Shown: one piece after another, positions 42,984 to 54,621 of the stretch
Position numbering within the stretch: position 1 is the stretch's first letter
Layout: every line of letters starts with the position of its first letter
Origin: Boletus sp. NGJ
Lineage: Eukaryota; Basidiomycota; Agaricomycetes; Boletales; Boletaceae
DNA length: 64,000 nucleotides
NCBI GenBank assembly: GCA_019096195.1
Contig: JAGTXK010000103.1
Location: 620,001-684,000 of the forward strand
Reading direction: 5' to 3'
Notes under the pieces: model-generated
Told to the model about the DNA's origin: nothing
The model's database searches: none
The model's input: the letters and a program-made list of their open reading frames with translations, nothing else
Program-made: the position numbers and the translations under genes

Positions 42984-45900
42984 ATGGCACCCTTTGCGAC
43001 TCTTGCAACGACGATTACGCACGAGGACATACAGAAAAAGGCAGCTCGAGGACACACTCCACACGATACCCCCGTGCTCAGCCTCTCGACCGAGGCCCAA
43101 GCAAAGGGCTACCAATCCATATGTCTCCCGCTCACCACCGGAAAATGGCGCGACCGGTGGCGAAACATGTGCATCATGCCTTCCACAGGCGCTGCAGGCA
43201 ACGAGGACGTTATGGCTGCTGAGAAGGCGGCAGAGGCATGGAGGAAGTCGCCTTCATTTTTACTTGATGAGGTGACGATAACAAGACTGGGTGAGATCTC
43301 CAACCCGTCCTTGCGCGAGATGTGCCACTCATCACAAGTCAATTGATAGATGAGGCGGAGATCGTCGTGGCCATGGCCTCCGACTGGCTACAGTTGGATG
43401 CCACTGATGATTGGATCCGTCATGACTCTGGCATCGTGAGTTCCTTTTCACTCTCTTCCGGCTGCGCGCCATCTACGAGCATGTCGTGCCTTTGGCATGT
43501 CCTGTCCGAAAAAGTCACGGTCAATGGGCGCAGCCATCACCCGCGTTCGTTCGCTCACGGCATCGTTAGGCTCTCCAACACGAGGTCACATACGCATCGT
43601 ATCTCAACATCCCTACAATCATCCTCCCTCCCCCAAGAAATAGGTCATATGTGGCTTCATATGGACGTATCGTAAATGAATGCCTTCGGAATATCCCGTA
43701 CATGCTCTTCTCAGTTCGACTACCCATCTATGACCCCGCAGTATTTCAATCAAAAGAATCACCGCCTCACGGAGATCCGAACTCGAGTAGCACTTCCACC
43801 GCGCAACCGTCCTCGCCGAGACCTCCGCTCTCGGGCACATTTTCACAAAAATATATCAAATCCTCCAAGGCGTCCGAGGGTGAACTCAACGCGACCTGGG
43901 AGATGTGGGATGTTATTCGCACCGTTTGCGATAGCAACGTACGGTTGACGTTGAGTGAGCCGTGAAACGTGATCCGTTTGTTCGTCTTAGTCGTGCTCAT
44001 GTCGGCAGCACTCGATCTCACCCTCCCGCTTCCCGCGAACGCGGGCGTGTTGAACCGATGGGCGGCTGAACCCGTTCAACACATCTTTCTCCCTGCCTCG
44101 GCGTTTATCGCAAACGTCAAAGGTTATCCTGTCTTACCAAAAGGCACCCAAGCGTTCATTCGGCAAAGCATGATCGTGAGCCCTGCGATCGTCTTCTTTG
44201 ACGTACCATTCACTTTGCGAGGCCAGCATCGTCCCGCCGTCATCTTGTCTGGTGTCGATTCCGGCATACACACCATGGGTGGTGAATCCGCTTATTTACA
44301 ATATGTAAAACATCTAGAAAAAAGCAGCCCGGTCATACAGGCGGCCAAGACAGAGGGATCCGTCGAACACTTTGCACAGGGCTACCAGGATTACCTCCAG
44401 AATCCTCTACAGGTATGCCGTGGTGAGTGTGGCCTGTGGTGCAGCAGTGACGATGGCGAGTGACACAGCCCCTGATGGACAACCTTCAATCAATCACGTA
44501 TCAAACGTTTGAGCGGGATCCTGTCAAGTATTACAACTATGAAGAGGTGAGGGTCTTTTGTCACACAGTGTTGTCCGTGCTGTATTCATCATATCCGGTA
44601 AAGGCCATCTACCGTGCCCTCGTGGATTGGCCGGATAGGGAACGCATGTGCGTCCGCTGCCGCCTCGCTTGGTGATGTGACCTAATAGCACGCAGTGTCA
44701 TTTGTGTCGCTGGCGCTGGGCGTGGTCCCCTCGTTTCTCGAAGCCTCAAAGCTATCCAAAGGGCCAAGAAAGAAGCGTTTGTCTACGCAGTCGAAAAGAA
44801 CCCGAGTGCATTTGTGACGTGCGTCCTCACCTGCATGTATCCCCGACCCTTTTTTGTTCATTCGATAGATCAGCCTTCAAGGACGCAAGGCGGAAGAGTG
44901 GGGTTCTTCGGTGGAGCTGATAGCTGGTGACATGAGACGGGTGGAGGTACCAGAGCCTGTCGATATCTTGGTCAGCGAGTTATTGGGATCGTTTGGAGAT
45001 AATGAATTGAGCCCTGAGTGTTTGGACGGCGCGATGCGGTTTTTGAAGCGTAAGTAGGTTCGGTCTCTCTCCGCGATCTGGGTGGGCTGACGGACGTGGT
45101 TAGCGGATGGCATCTCAATACCGTCATCCTACACGGCACATCTCGCACCTCTGTCCTCATCGAAGCTCTACAGCGCCGCGAGAGAGACCAAGGATCTCAA
45201 GGGCGTGGAAACGCCGTACGTGGTGATGTTCCAAAACGTCAACATCCTCAGTGGTGACGGTGGTGGTGCCGCGGGACGATGTGGACCAAAAATACAAGAA
45301 TGCTGGGAGTTTGAGCATCCGAGAAAAGACGTTACTGTTGCTGAGGGAGGTCAGGCACTGATTGCTCGAGCAAGTTATACACGGTGCTCATGGGAAAACA
45401 GGCTTGCCTCTCACGAACAGCCACAACGTTCGCTCTGCCAAGCTGTCTTTCCACATCCCACACGCGGGGGTGATGCATGGATTGGCTGGTTATTTCGAGG
45501 CGATACTGTACGGTGAGATAGGGCTCAGCATCCATCCGAACAGCAAAGAGCAGGTTTCCAAGGACATGTTGAGTTGGTTTCCACTCTTCTTTCCCTTCCG
45601 GGTGCGCAGCTTCTCCCTATCTCCACCTTGACAAGGGTGACGCACTAAGCGAACGCATATTTATTCTCAGGAGCCGCTCTATCTGCCCAGCAACTCGGAG
45701 TTGCATGTGTCGATATGGCGTCTCACAAACGAGCGACAGGTATGGTACGAGTGGTATGCAGAGTCGTATCTTCCGGTTGCGAATGCGTCCTTGCCGGTCG
45801 AACATGCAGAAGAGGCGTCACCCTCTGACGTGCCGTCTTTTTCGAGCACGTCGACACACGTCGCTATTCCGAGCCCGATCGTGGACGCAGTCGACGTGTT

Positions 45901-46033
45901 CCCACTGGTGGAGCCTCGCGCTGAGCTGCGTCGTGGGGGCATGGAAGCTAAACTGACGTCTGGTGTTGTCAAGATTGGACAGACGGCGTTGCACAACCCC
46001 GGGGGTCGTAGCAGTTGGATAGGTCTGACGTGA
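42984..46033 (+). CDS. skb1: protein arginine N-methyltransferase 5 (Skb1/PRMT5)
   Basis: Type II arginine methyltransferase making symmetric dimethylarginine on Sm proteins, histones and cell-cycle regulators. N-terminal TIM-barrel part: [58 protein letters not shown], then [20 protein letters not shown] middle segment follows with [20 protein letters not shown] and [21 protein letters not shown]. Catalytic Rossmann part: the SAM motif [14 protein letters not shown], then [20 protein letters not shown] and the double-Glu loop [19 protein letters not shown] (about 44970-45020). C-terminal beta barrel: [29 protein letters not shown], ending [20 protein letters not shown]. About ten exons with 50-70-nt introns, roughly 700 residues. 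The start is provisional: a further upstream exon is possible. Confidence 0.93.
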
Positions 46034-46260
46034 TAACGTCTGGTTACAGTAAAAACAGTGTCATTTACCATAACAGAGCTGCATGGAATATTAGTGTCAG
46101 CTAACAATATGTCACTTGTCTTTTTTAATAAATTCAAACTCCGAACATATCCACCTCACCTCGGTTGCCTTGCGTTTTCTTTTCACCTGTCTCTCTACCA
46201 CTCCGTCGCTTTTTAGAACACTCAGCGAATCCTCGCGCGCTCGTTCACTCAAGTACGACA

Positions 46261-47074
46261 ATGAAGTTCATCACGCTCGTTGCTGCCCTCGCCGCCGCCG
46301 TTTCCACCGTCTCTGCAGCCCTCACCATTAACACCCCGTATGTATCGTCTCGTTACCCGCCCTTTTTCCCGTGATTCTCACCGCCACCATAGTTCCAATG
46401 TCGTCGAGTGTGGTAAGTTTTAGCGTCAATGGGACCGGTGTTGATCATTTACGCGGTTGACGTGGTCAGAGCCAACCCAGATCACTTGGTCTGGTGGAAC
46501 GGCACCTTACTATTTGACTTTCACCCCTCGTAAGTAATCTCCATTTCATCTTGCCCGCAGGTGCTTAACTAGTTGTGGACATTAGCTAGTCAGCCCTCGG
46601 CTCCTGCCGTAAGCGAGCGCACGCTGATATATTTTTTAAATGTTCGCTCACCTGTGTATTCCAGATCAAGCAGTTCCCTACTCAGAGTGGTACTTCTCTC
46701 ACCTGGACTGTTGACATTGCAGCCGGTACCAGCCTGTAAGCACGCTTTTGCTGCTTGTGATCGGGACCTATGCTTATTGCCTTTGTAGCACCATGGTTTT
46801 GAAGGACAGCACCGGAGCAGTTCAATACTCTGACATTGTCACAGTCACGGCTGGAACCTCTACTACCTGTATCAACACCAGTGTCCAGGAAACTGGTAGT
46901 GGTGGTTCGGGTGCAGCTTCCACCGGCACTGCTGCTGCAACGTCTGCCGGCTCTGGCACCGCCACCGCTTCTAGTAGCACCTCGACCAAATCCAGCGCTG
47001 CTGGCCGTCTCGGCGTGTCCTCTACGTTTGGTGTTGCTGGTGTCATGGGCTTGGTTGGTGCTGCGCTCTTCTGA
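46261..47074 (+). CDS. secreted Ser/Thr-rich protein, Kre9/Knh1-like, probable GPI anchor
   Basis: Starts with a clean signal peptide, MKFITLVAALAAAVSTVSA, cleaved before ALTINTP. The body (SNVVECEPTQITWSGGTAPYYLTFTP, seen as two blocks across an intron, then FPTQSGTSLTWTVDIAAGTS and MVLKDSTGAVQYSDIVTVTA) matches the compact Kre9/Knh1 beta-sandwich pattern common in basidiomycetes. A Ser/Thr/Gly/Ala-rich stalk follows, then a hydrophobic end (VAGVMGLVGAALF), the usual GPI signal. Six exons: introns about 46338-46390, 46415-46469, 46528-46586, 46609-46663 and 46737-46788. About 180 residues, likely on the plasma membrane or cell wall. A role in wall glucan is known for Kre9 but not shown for these short relatives. 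Confidence 0.8.
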
Positions 47075-49999
47075 GCGTCAGTGGACTGTTGGTGTTGTGA
47101 CGAACCATTTACGACGACGGACAATGACAACTGGTACAGGGACTGTTTTTACCATTCAGTTGTATACACTACTGTCGTTGCTGTGACGTGATTCGTCTTC
47201 TCTTGTTCACTAGTTTTGGTTTGTAGCTAAGCTGGTGGTACCTGCGCATGGGACTCTAGATTCGCTTTAATCGTGGCAATGTCCAAAATATTTGACAAGC
47301 ATTTTGACGCATGCCTACGATTCGCGGGAAGAAATATGCTTGGATGTTTCCCGATGTTCGGACATTCGACTGCAAAAAGAGCCAAGGGTGGGCCCTTGCA
47401 CAGGCTCCAAAGATTCGTCAACCAAAAGAGGTGGGTACTCTCCCGAGTCCACTCGCTCTCTCGGCGAAACATGAAAAAAAATGCCACCCATCGATCCATG
47501 GTCCGTGCGTGTGGACATCCGACAGCACCAAAGAAGAAGAAGTAGAAAGCAAGCCGGACGTGTAAACCCACGAATACCACGCGTTCAAGTTATCACGCGT
47601 GAACGTGAATGTAATTGTAAACCACGGGTTAAGTAAAAATAAACATAAAAATAAAAAGAAGAGAAGAGAAGTCGCCATTTCACCGCGCTTCTCGAGTTCG
47701 GGCTTCCGAACGGACTATCGTGAGCGAACCACCGATACGATTCCTGTTTACGGCAGTGTCTCGGCTCGAGAACCTAGTCGCGGGGAAGTGTGCGTGAAAA
47801 CGCTCGTCGGGGGACTGGCGATTGCGCGCGCACACGCAAAAAAAAAAAAAAGAGGAAGGGGGGGGGGGGGGGTGAGAGTCAATGTTTCCGTGTGATTATT
47901 TGTTGCCCGAGGGTACTGGTACATATCTTTGGCGACGTCCAAATAAAATTAAAATAAAACGCAATCCGTCGATGATCAATGCCGTGATCAGTCGTTTCAT
48001 GGCCTTTGTTGGTCGTCGGGTCGAATACGAAATGCAGGCATCATGACGCCGCCGTCTACGCGTCGTTTTCGATATCCGTCGCGGTGCTCTTTTTTTTTTT
48101 TTTTTTTTTCTTGGCGTTGGCAGTCAGGGGCATCTATGAAGAGCGGTGTGTAGTGTCTGAAAAAGATGACGGTACCCCGTTTTCGTCGGAGAGTCGGGAA
48201 CATGTACATCTTGGCGTGGGCGGTCTTGAACGCTAACGCTCTGGAGCGAGGGCATGCGAGGAGGAGTAGCAAAGCGCCAAGCGTTTGGATTCTTTCGAGG
48301 CGGGGACGATGTACCTCCGCGGATGCCCCTCGGAACGGACCGCGGTGTGGGTCACTGCGTGCGTGCGGGAGGGATGGTTTTCGGGGAATCTACTCGACAG
48401 AAATTACGAATATACCTTTTCGCTTGTTCCGTCCGTGCGCGAATGTGCAGCAGCCGTGTTCGATGTGTGGAAATGGGCTACCTTGGAAAACCCAGCGTGA
48501 CGGAGAACACCGCGAGTGGTCAACACGCACCAAGGATTTCTCCGGGTATGCTCAAAAGTCGAAATGACGTCCGAGCATGTGTTTGATGTATTGTCTGATT
48601 CTTTTCCCGGTCCAACATTTGTATGTGTCGAGGGCGAGTTTTGTGTTTCAGGGTTTTGGAGACGTTCAGAATGTCGCATGTGTCCTTTGTTACGTCCGAG
48701 TGGCAGGGGACGAAACGGATTCGCGTCTGAGCGCGCACCGTACTTGCTCCATCCCAATCGGTTCCGAAAAGAAAAGAAGAAAAGTGATGGCGTAGATCTA
48801 ATCAAATCCAGTAAACCCCCCCTTGCCCATGTTGCACTCGTACCTGCGTCCCCTTCCTGCCCATGTTCGACCGCGAATGAAAAAAGTGCGTACGGACGAT
48901 GAGCCTTCTCTTCTGTTTGAGAGTTCAGACGGCGAGCGGTGATTATGGGTGTTTGATGGGGACGTCCCGGCGGCCGCTTTGGTGCTTCCCTGATCCCCTT
49001 TTACGTGCAGGCTGAACGGAGAACGTCGCTGTTGTCGTGCGTGTTGCATACGACGTCATAGTAGGGCATGCATAGGCCGTGTGGCAGAGCAAGCGAGCGA
49101 CGGCGCGCGCATAAAAGTAACAGAATGAAAAAAAAAGACTCGAATCTCGGCAGAAGACGTTGACATGACGGGGGTATCCGGAACTAAGGGAGCAACAGGT
49201 CTCGCGGACTCTCGTCCGTCGTTCGAGGAACGACATGGACATTAGGGTTATCCTTTCGCCTCATGTTTCCATCGCTGGGTGGGCACTTGATGATCAGGCT
49301 GATCTCATTGCGATGACTAGGCGACGTTATCCGAGGTCAAACGTGACTGACGTTTATCGACTCCGGATTTCCTGTTGGTGAAAAGGAGTCGAGTCAGTAT
49401 CTCGCCACGCACTCTGGTCGCGTAAATACCGTGCTTGGTACAGTCAAATTGGCGTGCAAGATTGTGATAGTGCTTTTAGACCGCAGCCAGGAGCTCCAGG
49501 AGACAGCAGAATCCTCCAGGGATCCCCCAAGGGCCGGACTTCTTCAGGGTGCCCGCAAAACACGACGGGATCGTGCCGACGCTTGGCCCGCACGATCATC
49601 CGAAACTGTTACCCTGGGTCTGCCCCACTGACATCAATGAAGTTCTAGGGAGGCCGTGCTGCCTCGGTAGCTTTCGTCGACAGGTGCCAGTGAGAACGAG
49701 AGATCTCGTCAGTAGTTCACGTCACGTTCTGCCACATCAGTGTATGAAACACGCGGTTCATTCAGAGCATAACGTTTGCGAACCTGATCATGTCGCTTGA
49801 TAGTGGAGAAGAACGTTATGGGGTTCGAAGCGGGCTCCTGTGGGACATCAATACTCAATGGTCGCGTTTTATTTACAGATCCACCCGACCCACGAGGCTT
49901 GTCGTATTTTCGGTCTACCGAAATGAATGCGATCTTCTGGCCAAGAGGAGTGGGAAGACCCGGATCACAGCTTGGTCGGGGCTTGTTTCGTTTCGTCTC
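47075..49999. other. gene-poor stretch with homopolymer runs
   Basis: After the 3' untranslated region of the previous gene, no frame with recognisable domains. It contains A14 (47838-47851) followed within 6 bp by G15 (47858-47872), and T20 (48090-48109). Several 60-130 codon frames at 47.3-49.6 kb overlap in both directions, and none has splice-consistent extension. Confidence 0.5.
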
Positions 50000-50051
50000 A
50001 CAGTATGAATGACTCTCTCTCGAGTGGTTCTAGGATCCGAGGGTAGGATTC

Positions 50052-50900
50052 TCACCTTCGTGGGGGGTGTGGAGGGGAGTTAACCACCAGAAGGGTTCTT
50101 TCATGATGGTATTTTTGTGCTGATGTGTTGAGGTGTCTCTCCGCTGCATGCTTGAGAATGCGACGCTGCTGATGTGTGACAAGTCCCTCTTGTGAATGAT
50201 TCGAATTCTTCCGCCCGCCTCCTTGTTTCATAGAGATGAAATGATCCCAGCGATATGCATATGAGCGTGGCAGTAGCAAGACGCATTTGAAACTCGCGGC
50301 ACTTGAGAAGATGGGAGCAAGATCTTGACCATAGTCTTGCAAAAGTTGGAGATGGCCGACGGAAAAGTCAGGACGCCAGGTATCAGGGTAAATAAATCCG
50401 CAGCGCTCCCCGCTCGCGCTGGCCTGAGAACTGCATCAGTCGCAGTCGACCTGTCAAGAGTTCATATCATCTTCTTCTGAGACTCGTGGCTTTTGCAATT
50501 TTTTTCCTGGGAACGGATCTATATCTGAATCAGAAAAGATCACGCTTTCCACGACCACCGCGATCGACATCACTGGAGTGTTTTCATCCTGACGAGGAAG
50601 GTCCGTGATAGTAGCCCCGTGTGCCTGCAGTGAGGCAAGAAAGCCGGGTCGTGCCATTGATAGTGTATCGGCCAATGCCCTTTGGCCAGACGCTGAGCGC
50701 TGAAAGGATGGGTCGACAAGTTACGCCCAACTTGAGCCGCAAGTCAACATGCAACGTTGCGGCCAACGCCCATCATCTTGACCTTCCGCCGACTGTGAAG
50801 ATAACGACCAGATCGATCACGTTCAGTGCGCTGGTCACGCGTGGTTCAGCAAGCAAGCCGACGCCATGAGCTCGGTCACTACAGCTGACGGAATAGACAC
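50052..50900 (-). other. possible coding fragments, unassigned
   Basis: The minus strand has two moderately protein-like frames: 50454-50675 (MADTLSMARPGFLASLQAHG, with an acidic end) and 50052-50342 (LQDYGQDLAPIFSSAASFKC upstream reading, then LLPRSYAYRWDHFI). They could be exons of one unknown gene or a gene remnant, but I found no convincing start or domain. Confidence 0.25.
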
Positions 50901-51632
50901 CGGTTCAGTTCTTGTATTTCTTACCCAGATCTGTGATCGAAATGGTTAAACGGCGTGTTTTCTTTCCTGTTCGCTGGTAAGTTAGGTTTTTACTTGCGTA
51001 CCTAGCCGCTTGGCAGGCAGCCTTCCATGAGGGGATGCGTTGTCCTTCGTCCAACCTCGTGCCAGTTTACCCTTTCGGTCAAGAACCTTGACGACGTGGC
51101 ATCCAGTACGAGCACAGATTTTTCGAGATCATGGGCCCACAAGCGTTCACTCGAGCACAGCTCCGTCACGACTCTCTCGCCCTCTCTCGGCTCTCCCGCG
51201 CGCGTTCTACAACATGGTTCGCACTATCAGTTCTCCCACGATCACTTCATACAAGTGGTGGATTCCGCTCTCCCCGAAGGTCGTTTCTTACCAAATCGTA
51301 ACCGACCATGCGAAATATAAAACCTGTCCGTTTGCCCGTTAGACCGTCCAGAGTCCCTTTCGACGCAGACCGTCGTCGTCCTTGTTACCCTCCTTCACCT
51401 TACTTCGTCATCGAACGCTCTCGCTTTCGTCCCCCTCGCCGAAACCAACGTCAAGCAGTCGAGAATGTGTAGCATGGAATGGTCAGTCCGCGACTCTGTC
51501 ATCCGGGGGGTATACGTTCAAACCCTTGGTCACTGTAGCTTCGGAGATCAGTACAGGGGTTGTGGGGTATGCCACTGCTAGCCGATACTAAGCCACGTCC
51601 ACCTAAACACGTCCTACTTTTCTGTTGTCCAG

Positions 51633-51893
51633 CATTACGTTCGGGTCTACCAGACTGGCGTCACGATCGACTGCGGTTCACCGACATGCAAGTTGAGTAG
51701 CGCACACATGCACAAGACGGCGCGGAACTGTGGGTGTATCGCCGTACGTATCCCCCCCCCCCTCCTTTCGTGCTCCTGTTTGTTTTTCGTCTTCTGGACT
51801 CCTGACGGCGATCATTCTCGTTTGATCAGGAGTACGCCGACTATCGGCGCGTACGCAATCTATTTCAAACCAAGTGCGATGCCTGCCAGTACG
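51633..51893 (+). CDS. possible small cysteine-rich protein, exon pair
   Basis: Two consecutive plus-strand pieces read as one protein across a GT-AG intron (about 51744-51829). The first begins HYVRVYQTGVTIDCGSPTCK and ends KTARNCGC; the second has EYADYRRVRNLFQTKCDACQ. An acceptor-like CCAG precedes 51633, so a 5' exon should lie upstream (51.2-51.5 kb), but its start was not found. Eight or so cysteines suggest metal binding or disulphides. Family not recognised. Confidence 0.35.
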
Positions 51894-52969
51894 GAGACTA
51901 TGCACGAGACGGGCATCGCGCGGGAGGTTATTGGTGACAAGTGGCCTATTCTGTCCCCGCCCTCCGTGCCTCCGCCTCCGCCACCACCGCCACCACCACC
52001 ACCACCTCTGGTGCCCTTTATCCATGCGGGAGCGCTAACCCAAAACAGTCCAGAAAAAAAAAAAAAAGGAAAAAGGAAAAAAGAAAAAGCAAAAGAAAAT
52101 TCCATGAGCTCGTGTTCAATTTTTCTCGCCACCTACTGTTATTCATACTGTAATTTATGCTTTTTACTCCATCGGGACTCTATACGTGATTTGTATCCGT
52201 CTTTTCTTCTTCTTCTGTGACACAGCAGTTTCCTCCTTCCTGAAGGCCCTTGCTGGCTTCTTGGGGTCGAGGCCAGTTGTATTATACGTAACCGAGATGA
52301 CCAAGACCGTCCTTGAAGCAAACGAACCCCTTCCTACATTCGGCATCTTTTTTTTTTTTACCCCAACCCAGTAGTGTAGGATGATGGAACGTTCGATAAC
52401 TGGCCTAGACCAAGAAAAGACACCGGACGAGGCTCATTATCTGTTTATTCTTTGGATGTGACGTTGAGAATTCAGAGGTGTGATAGATAGATAGGCCACT
52501 GTACAAGATGCCGGGTCGCAGACCCCCTCGTAGCGGGGTTATACGATTATTACCCTTATCCCAGTGTCGGTTGTGGTCCTGGAACCTAGGAAATTGAGCA
52601 TTGCCCATGACCATCGACCATACAAGTACGTGATGTACGTGTACCGTCGGACGTGGACGCCGCAACAACGACCTCTGGACGATAAGCGGAGAGAATGATC
52701 TCTAGGCACGACCCCTGTCAACGTGAACGGAATTCATATCGCAATCCATCGCGAGGTTTTGGATGATGTATACGGGATGTGGTCATTATACAAGCGCTTG
52801 CATAGCGAATCACGACACTACGCGGTAGCACGCCCCCGTAATCTGTCGCCGAGACCCTGCACATCCTGTGCTGAACCTGCTTCCCTGACCGTATCAGACC
52901 GAGAAAGCTGACGTTTGACATTTCCGGGATCGGGTACCTAACGCGTAAAGCAAATGGTCGTCACCAATT
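51894..52969. other. low-complexity and intergenic, no gene supported
   Basis: Contains a CCACC/CCGCC run (about 51970-52010), A-rich and T-rich tracts (52055-52090, 52350) and short frames without domains. On the minus strand 52164-52346 has a basic Lys-rich end (KKPARAFRKEETAVSQKKKK), but it is too short to judge. Confidence 0.4.
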
Positions 52970-54562
52970 TCAAAACCGTTTGCCCCCACGCTTGATTGGC
53001 TGCCGCACCCCTGGGGCAGAGACAGCCCCTCTTCTGATCTGGGCAGCGAGTTTCTTTCGCTCTTCTTCACTGTCCTCGTCAGAAGACGGCGCATGGGGTT
53101 TTGACTTCTTGATGGGTCGCACGGGCGAAGAATCCGTATCTGATGGTGCTGCATGGGTGACGCTTCGGCTCCGAGCACCGCCTGAGCGAGGCGAAGCTTT
53201 CCTTGATGGTGTTGGTGCCCGCATGCGTATATCAGGCTGTTGATCTGCGCTTGCTGCGCCAGACCCTGGGGTAAACCTTGGAGCCTGGATCGAGGGATCG
53301 TCTTCCGGTTCGGTGGCAGACCCGGAGTCTGCGGCGTGGTCGATCGGACTCGGCCTGCGTAAGAGTGCAGTGCTGGTTGAGGTGTCACGACGATCCTTGA
53401 TATGCAATTAGCCATGTTGGGTTCTCGATGTGACAAACGACCCACATTTGGTTCAGGCGCAAGTGTACGCGTGCTTTGAAGGCGCTCGGGCAACTTTTCT
53501 ATTTCCGGCGTCGGGGGGTTGGCGTCTGTCGTGATATTGGCTAGAAGCCGATCCTATGTAAAAGAGCAGGATGGTTTAGAGGCAAGTACCACCCACGAGG
53601 TTCCGAAATGAAGTTGAACACTGCGGTCATGCGCCGAATCGTCGTGGCCAAACGTGGTTTCGACAAGGCATTCTTAATGTGTGTGTCGACCGTTCTACGT
53701 GCGGTTCGAGCGACCTTGTCAATGGCCTGAGTTACGGAGCCTAGTCAGAACCATCTTGTTGTGGATACACACGGTTGGCAAGGGCAAACCTTTTCGAGAT
53801 CGGTGGGTGGCAGATCGCTAACGACATCTGGAGAAGAGAATGCGAGATGATTCACGCTTATCAATGGCATGATAAGGTGCTTTGATAGAATTTCAGCCGA
53901 AATTTTGTGACCGACAAAGATGGTTTCCCAACGCCAGTTAAAGGCGTTGGATTCCAATTCAAACGCAAGATCCTTCCAACGCCACGCATCAGTCGGCAGG
54001 TTAGCCGTGAGCTTAAGGGAAAGAGTACTCCATATTTAGACTCGAAGACTTCGAATGAGAGCTCCAACATGCCGTCGAGAGTATGCGCGCTAGACAAGAG
54101 ATCGAGAGAGCGTGTTCGCCACGCCTCTTCTTCATCGTCATCGAGGGGTGGCGAGTCGATCCGTTTCGTTACATTCACGCCACCGCCTTGCAAACTGTTT
54201 ACTTGACAAGACTGAGGGGACGGGTGGGAATAGAATTCGCTTGGTTAATCACCGACGAAGATGGGCTCACCTTCGACCCACGTCTGTTTGGTATCAGTGA
54301 CCATGATGCAGCAGGTGAGATCCACCGGAGAAGAATGAAATTTCTGTCCAATGAGGATGGTGGCGAAGCGCCGTCCAGGACGAGATCAAGAGTGGTTGAT
54401 TGAAGAAGTGGCATAAAACACGAACGATGAGATAAGGGGTCGAAGTTGGGGCGTCGACTTTGACGAGCCATTCCTTTGCGAGAAAGAGTTCCTACATCCA
54501 TGGTCAAAACGAATGCTTTCCGCGGTAATGGGGTCGTTGAGTACCTCGTTGAATGAATCCAT
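52970..54562 (-). CDS. XLF/Cernunnos-like non-homologous end-joining factor
   Basis: XLF (Nej1/NHEJ1) stimulates DNA ligase IV-XRCC4 in double-strand break repair. Reading from the ATG at 54562: MDSFNE, a 52-nt intron, then ELFLAKEWLVKVDAPTSTPY and, after another junction, FATILIGQKFHSSPVDLTCC with a TWVEG strand, the beta-sandwich head. Next comes a KQFARRWRECNETDRLA helix, then LTANLPTDAWRWKDLAFEL and SNAFNWRWETIFVGHKISAE, closing the head. A helical stalk follows (AIDKVARTARRTVDTHIKNA, RRMTAVFNFI, DRLLANITTD). After a 50-nt intron the C-terminus is Ser/Pro-rich and ends PGVRQPIKRGGKRF, the basic tail that in this family binds Ku and DNA. About 400 residues, at least six exons. Assignment rests on fold pattern and tail, since XLF sequences diverge fast. 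Confidence 0.72.
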
Positions 54563-54621
54563 GCTGGTCATACATAACCAAGAGATGGATCGGAGTTTCA
54601 ATCTAAGCCTCCCGTCCTACC
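54563..54621. promoter_or_regulatory. 59-bp bidirectional start region, XLF-like / FHA-G-patch genes
   Basis: Only 59 bp separate the two opposed ATGs. Transcripts of the pair must start within this gap or overlap the opposite gene, so shared control is likely. No TATA box is seen. Confidence 0.6.

Noticed and set aside
42684-43115. A 143-codon minus-strand gene upstream of PRMT5
   Set aside because: Overlaps the conserved first PRMT5 exon antisense and shows no domain.
52894-53493. A single 199-codon minus-strand protein
   Set aside because: The frame crosses a better-supported GT-AG intron of the XLF-like gene; downstream of it the conserved tail (PIKRGGKRF) is in another frame.
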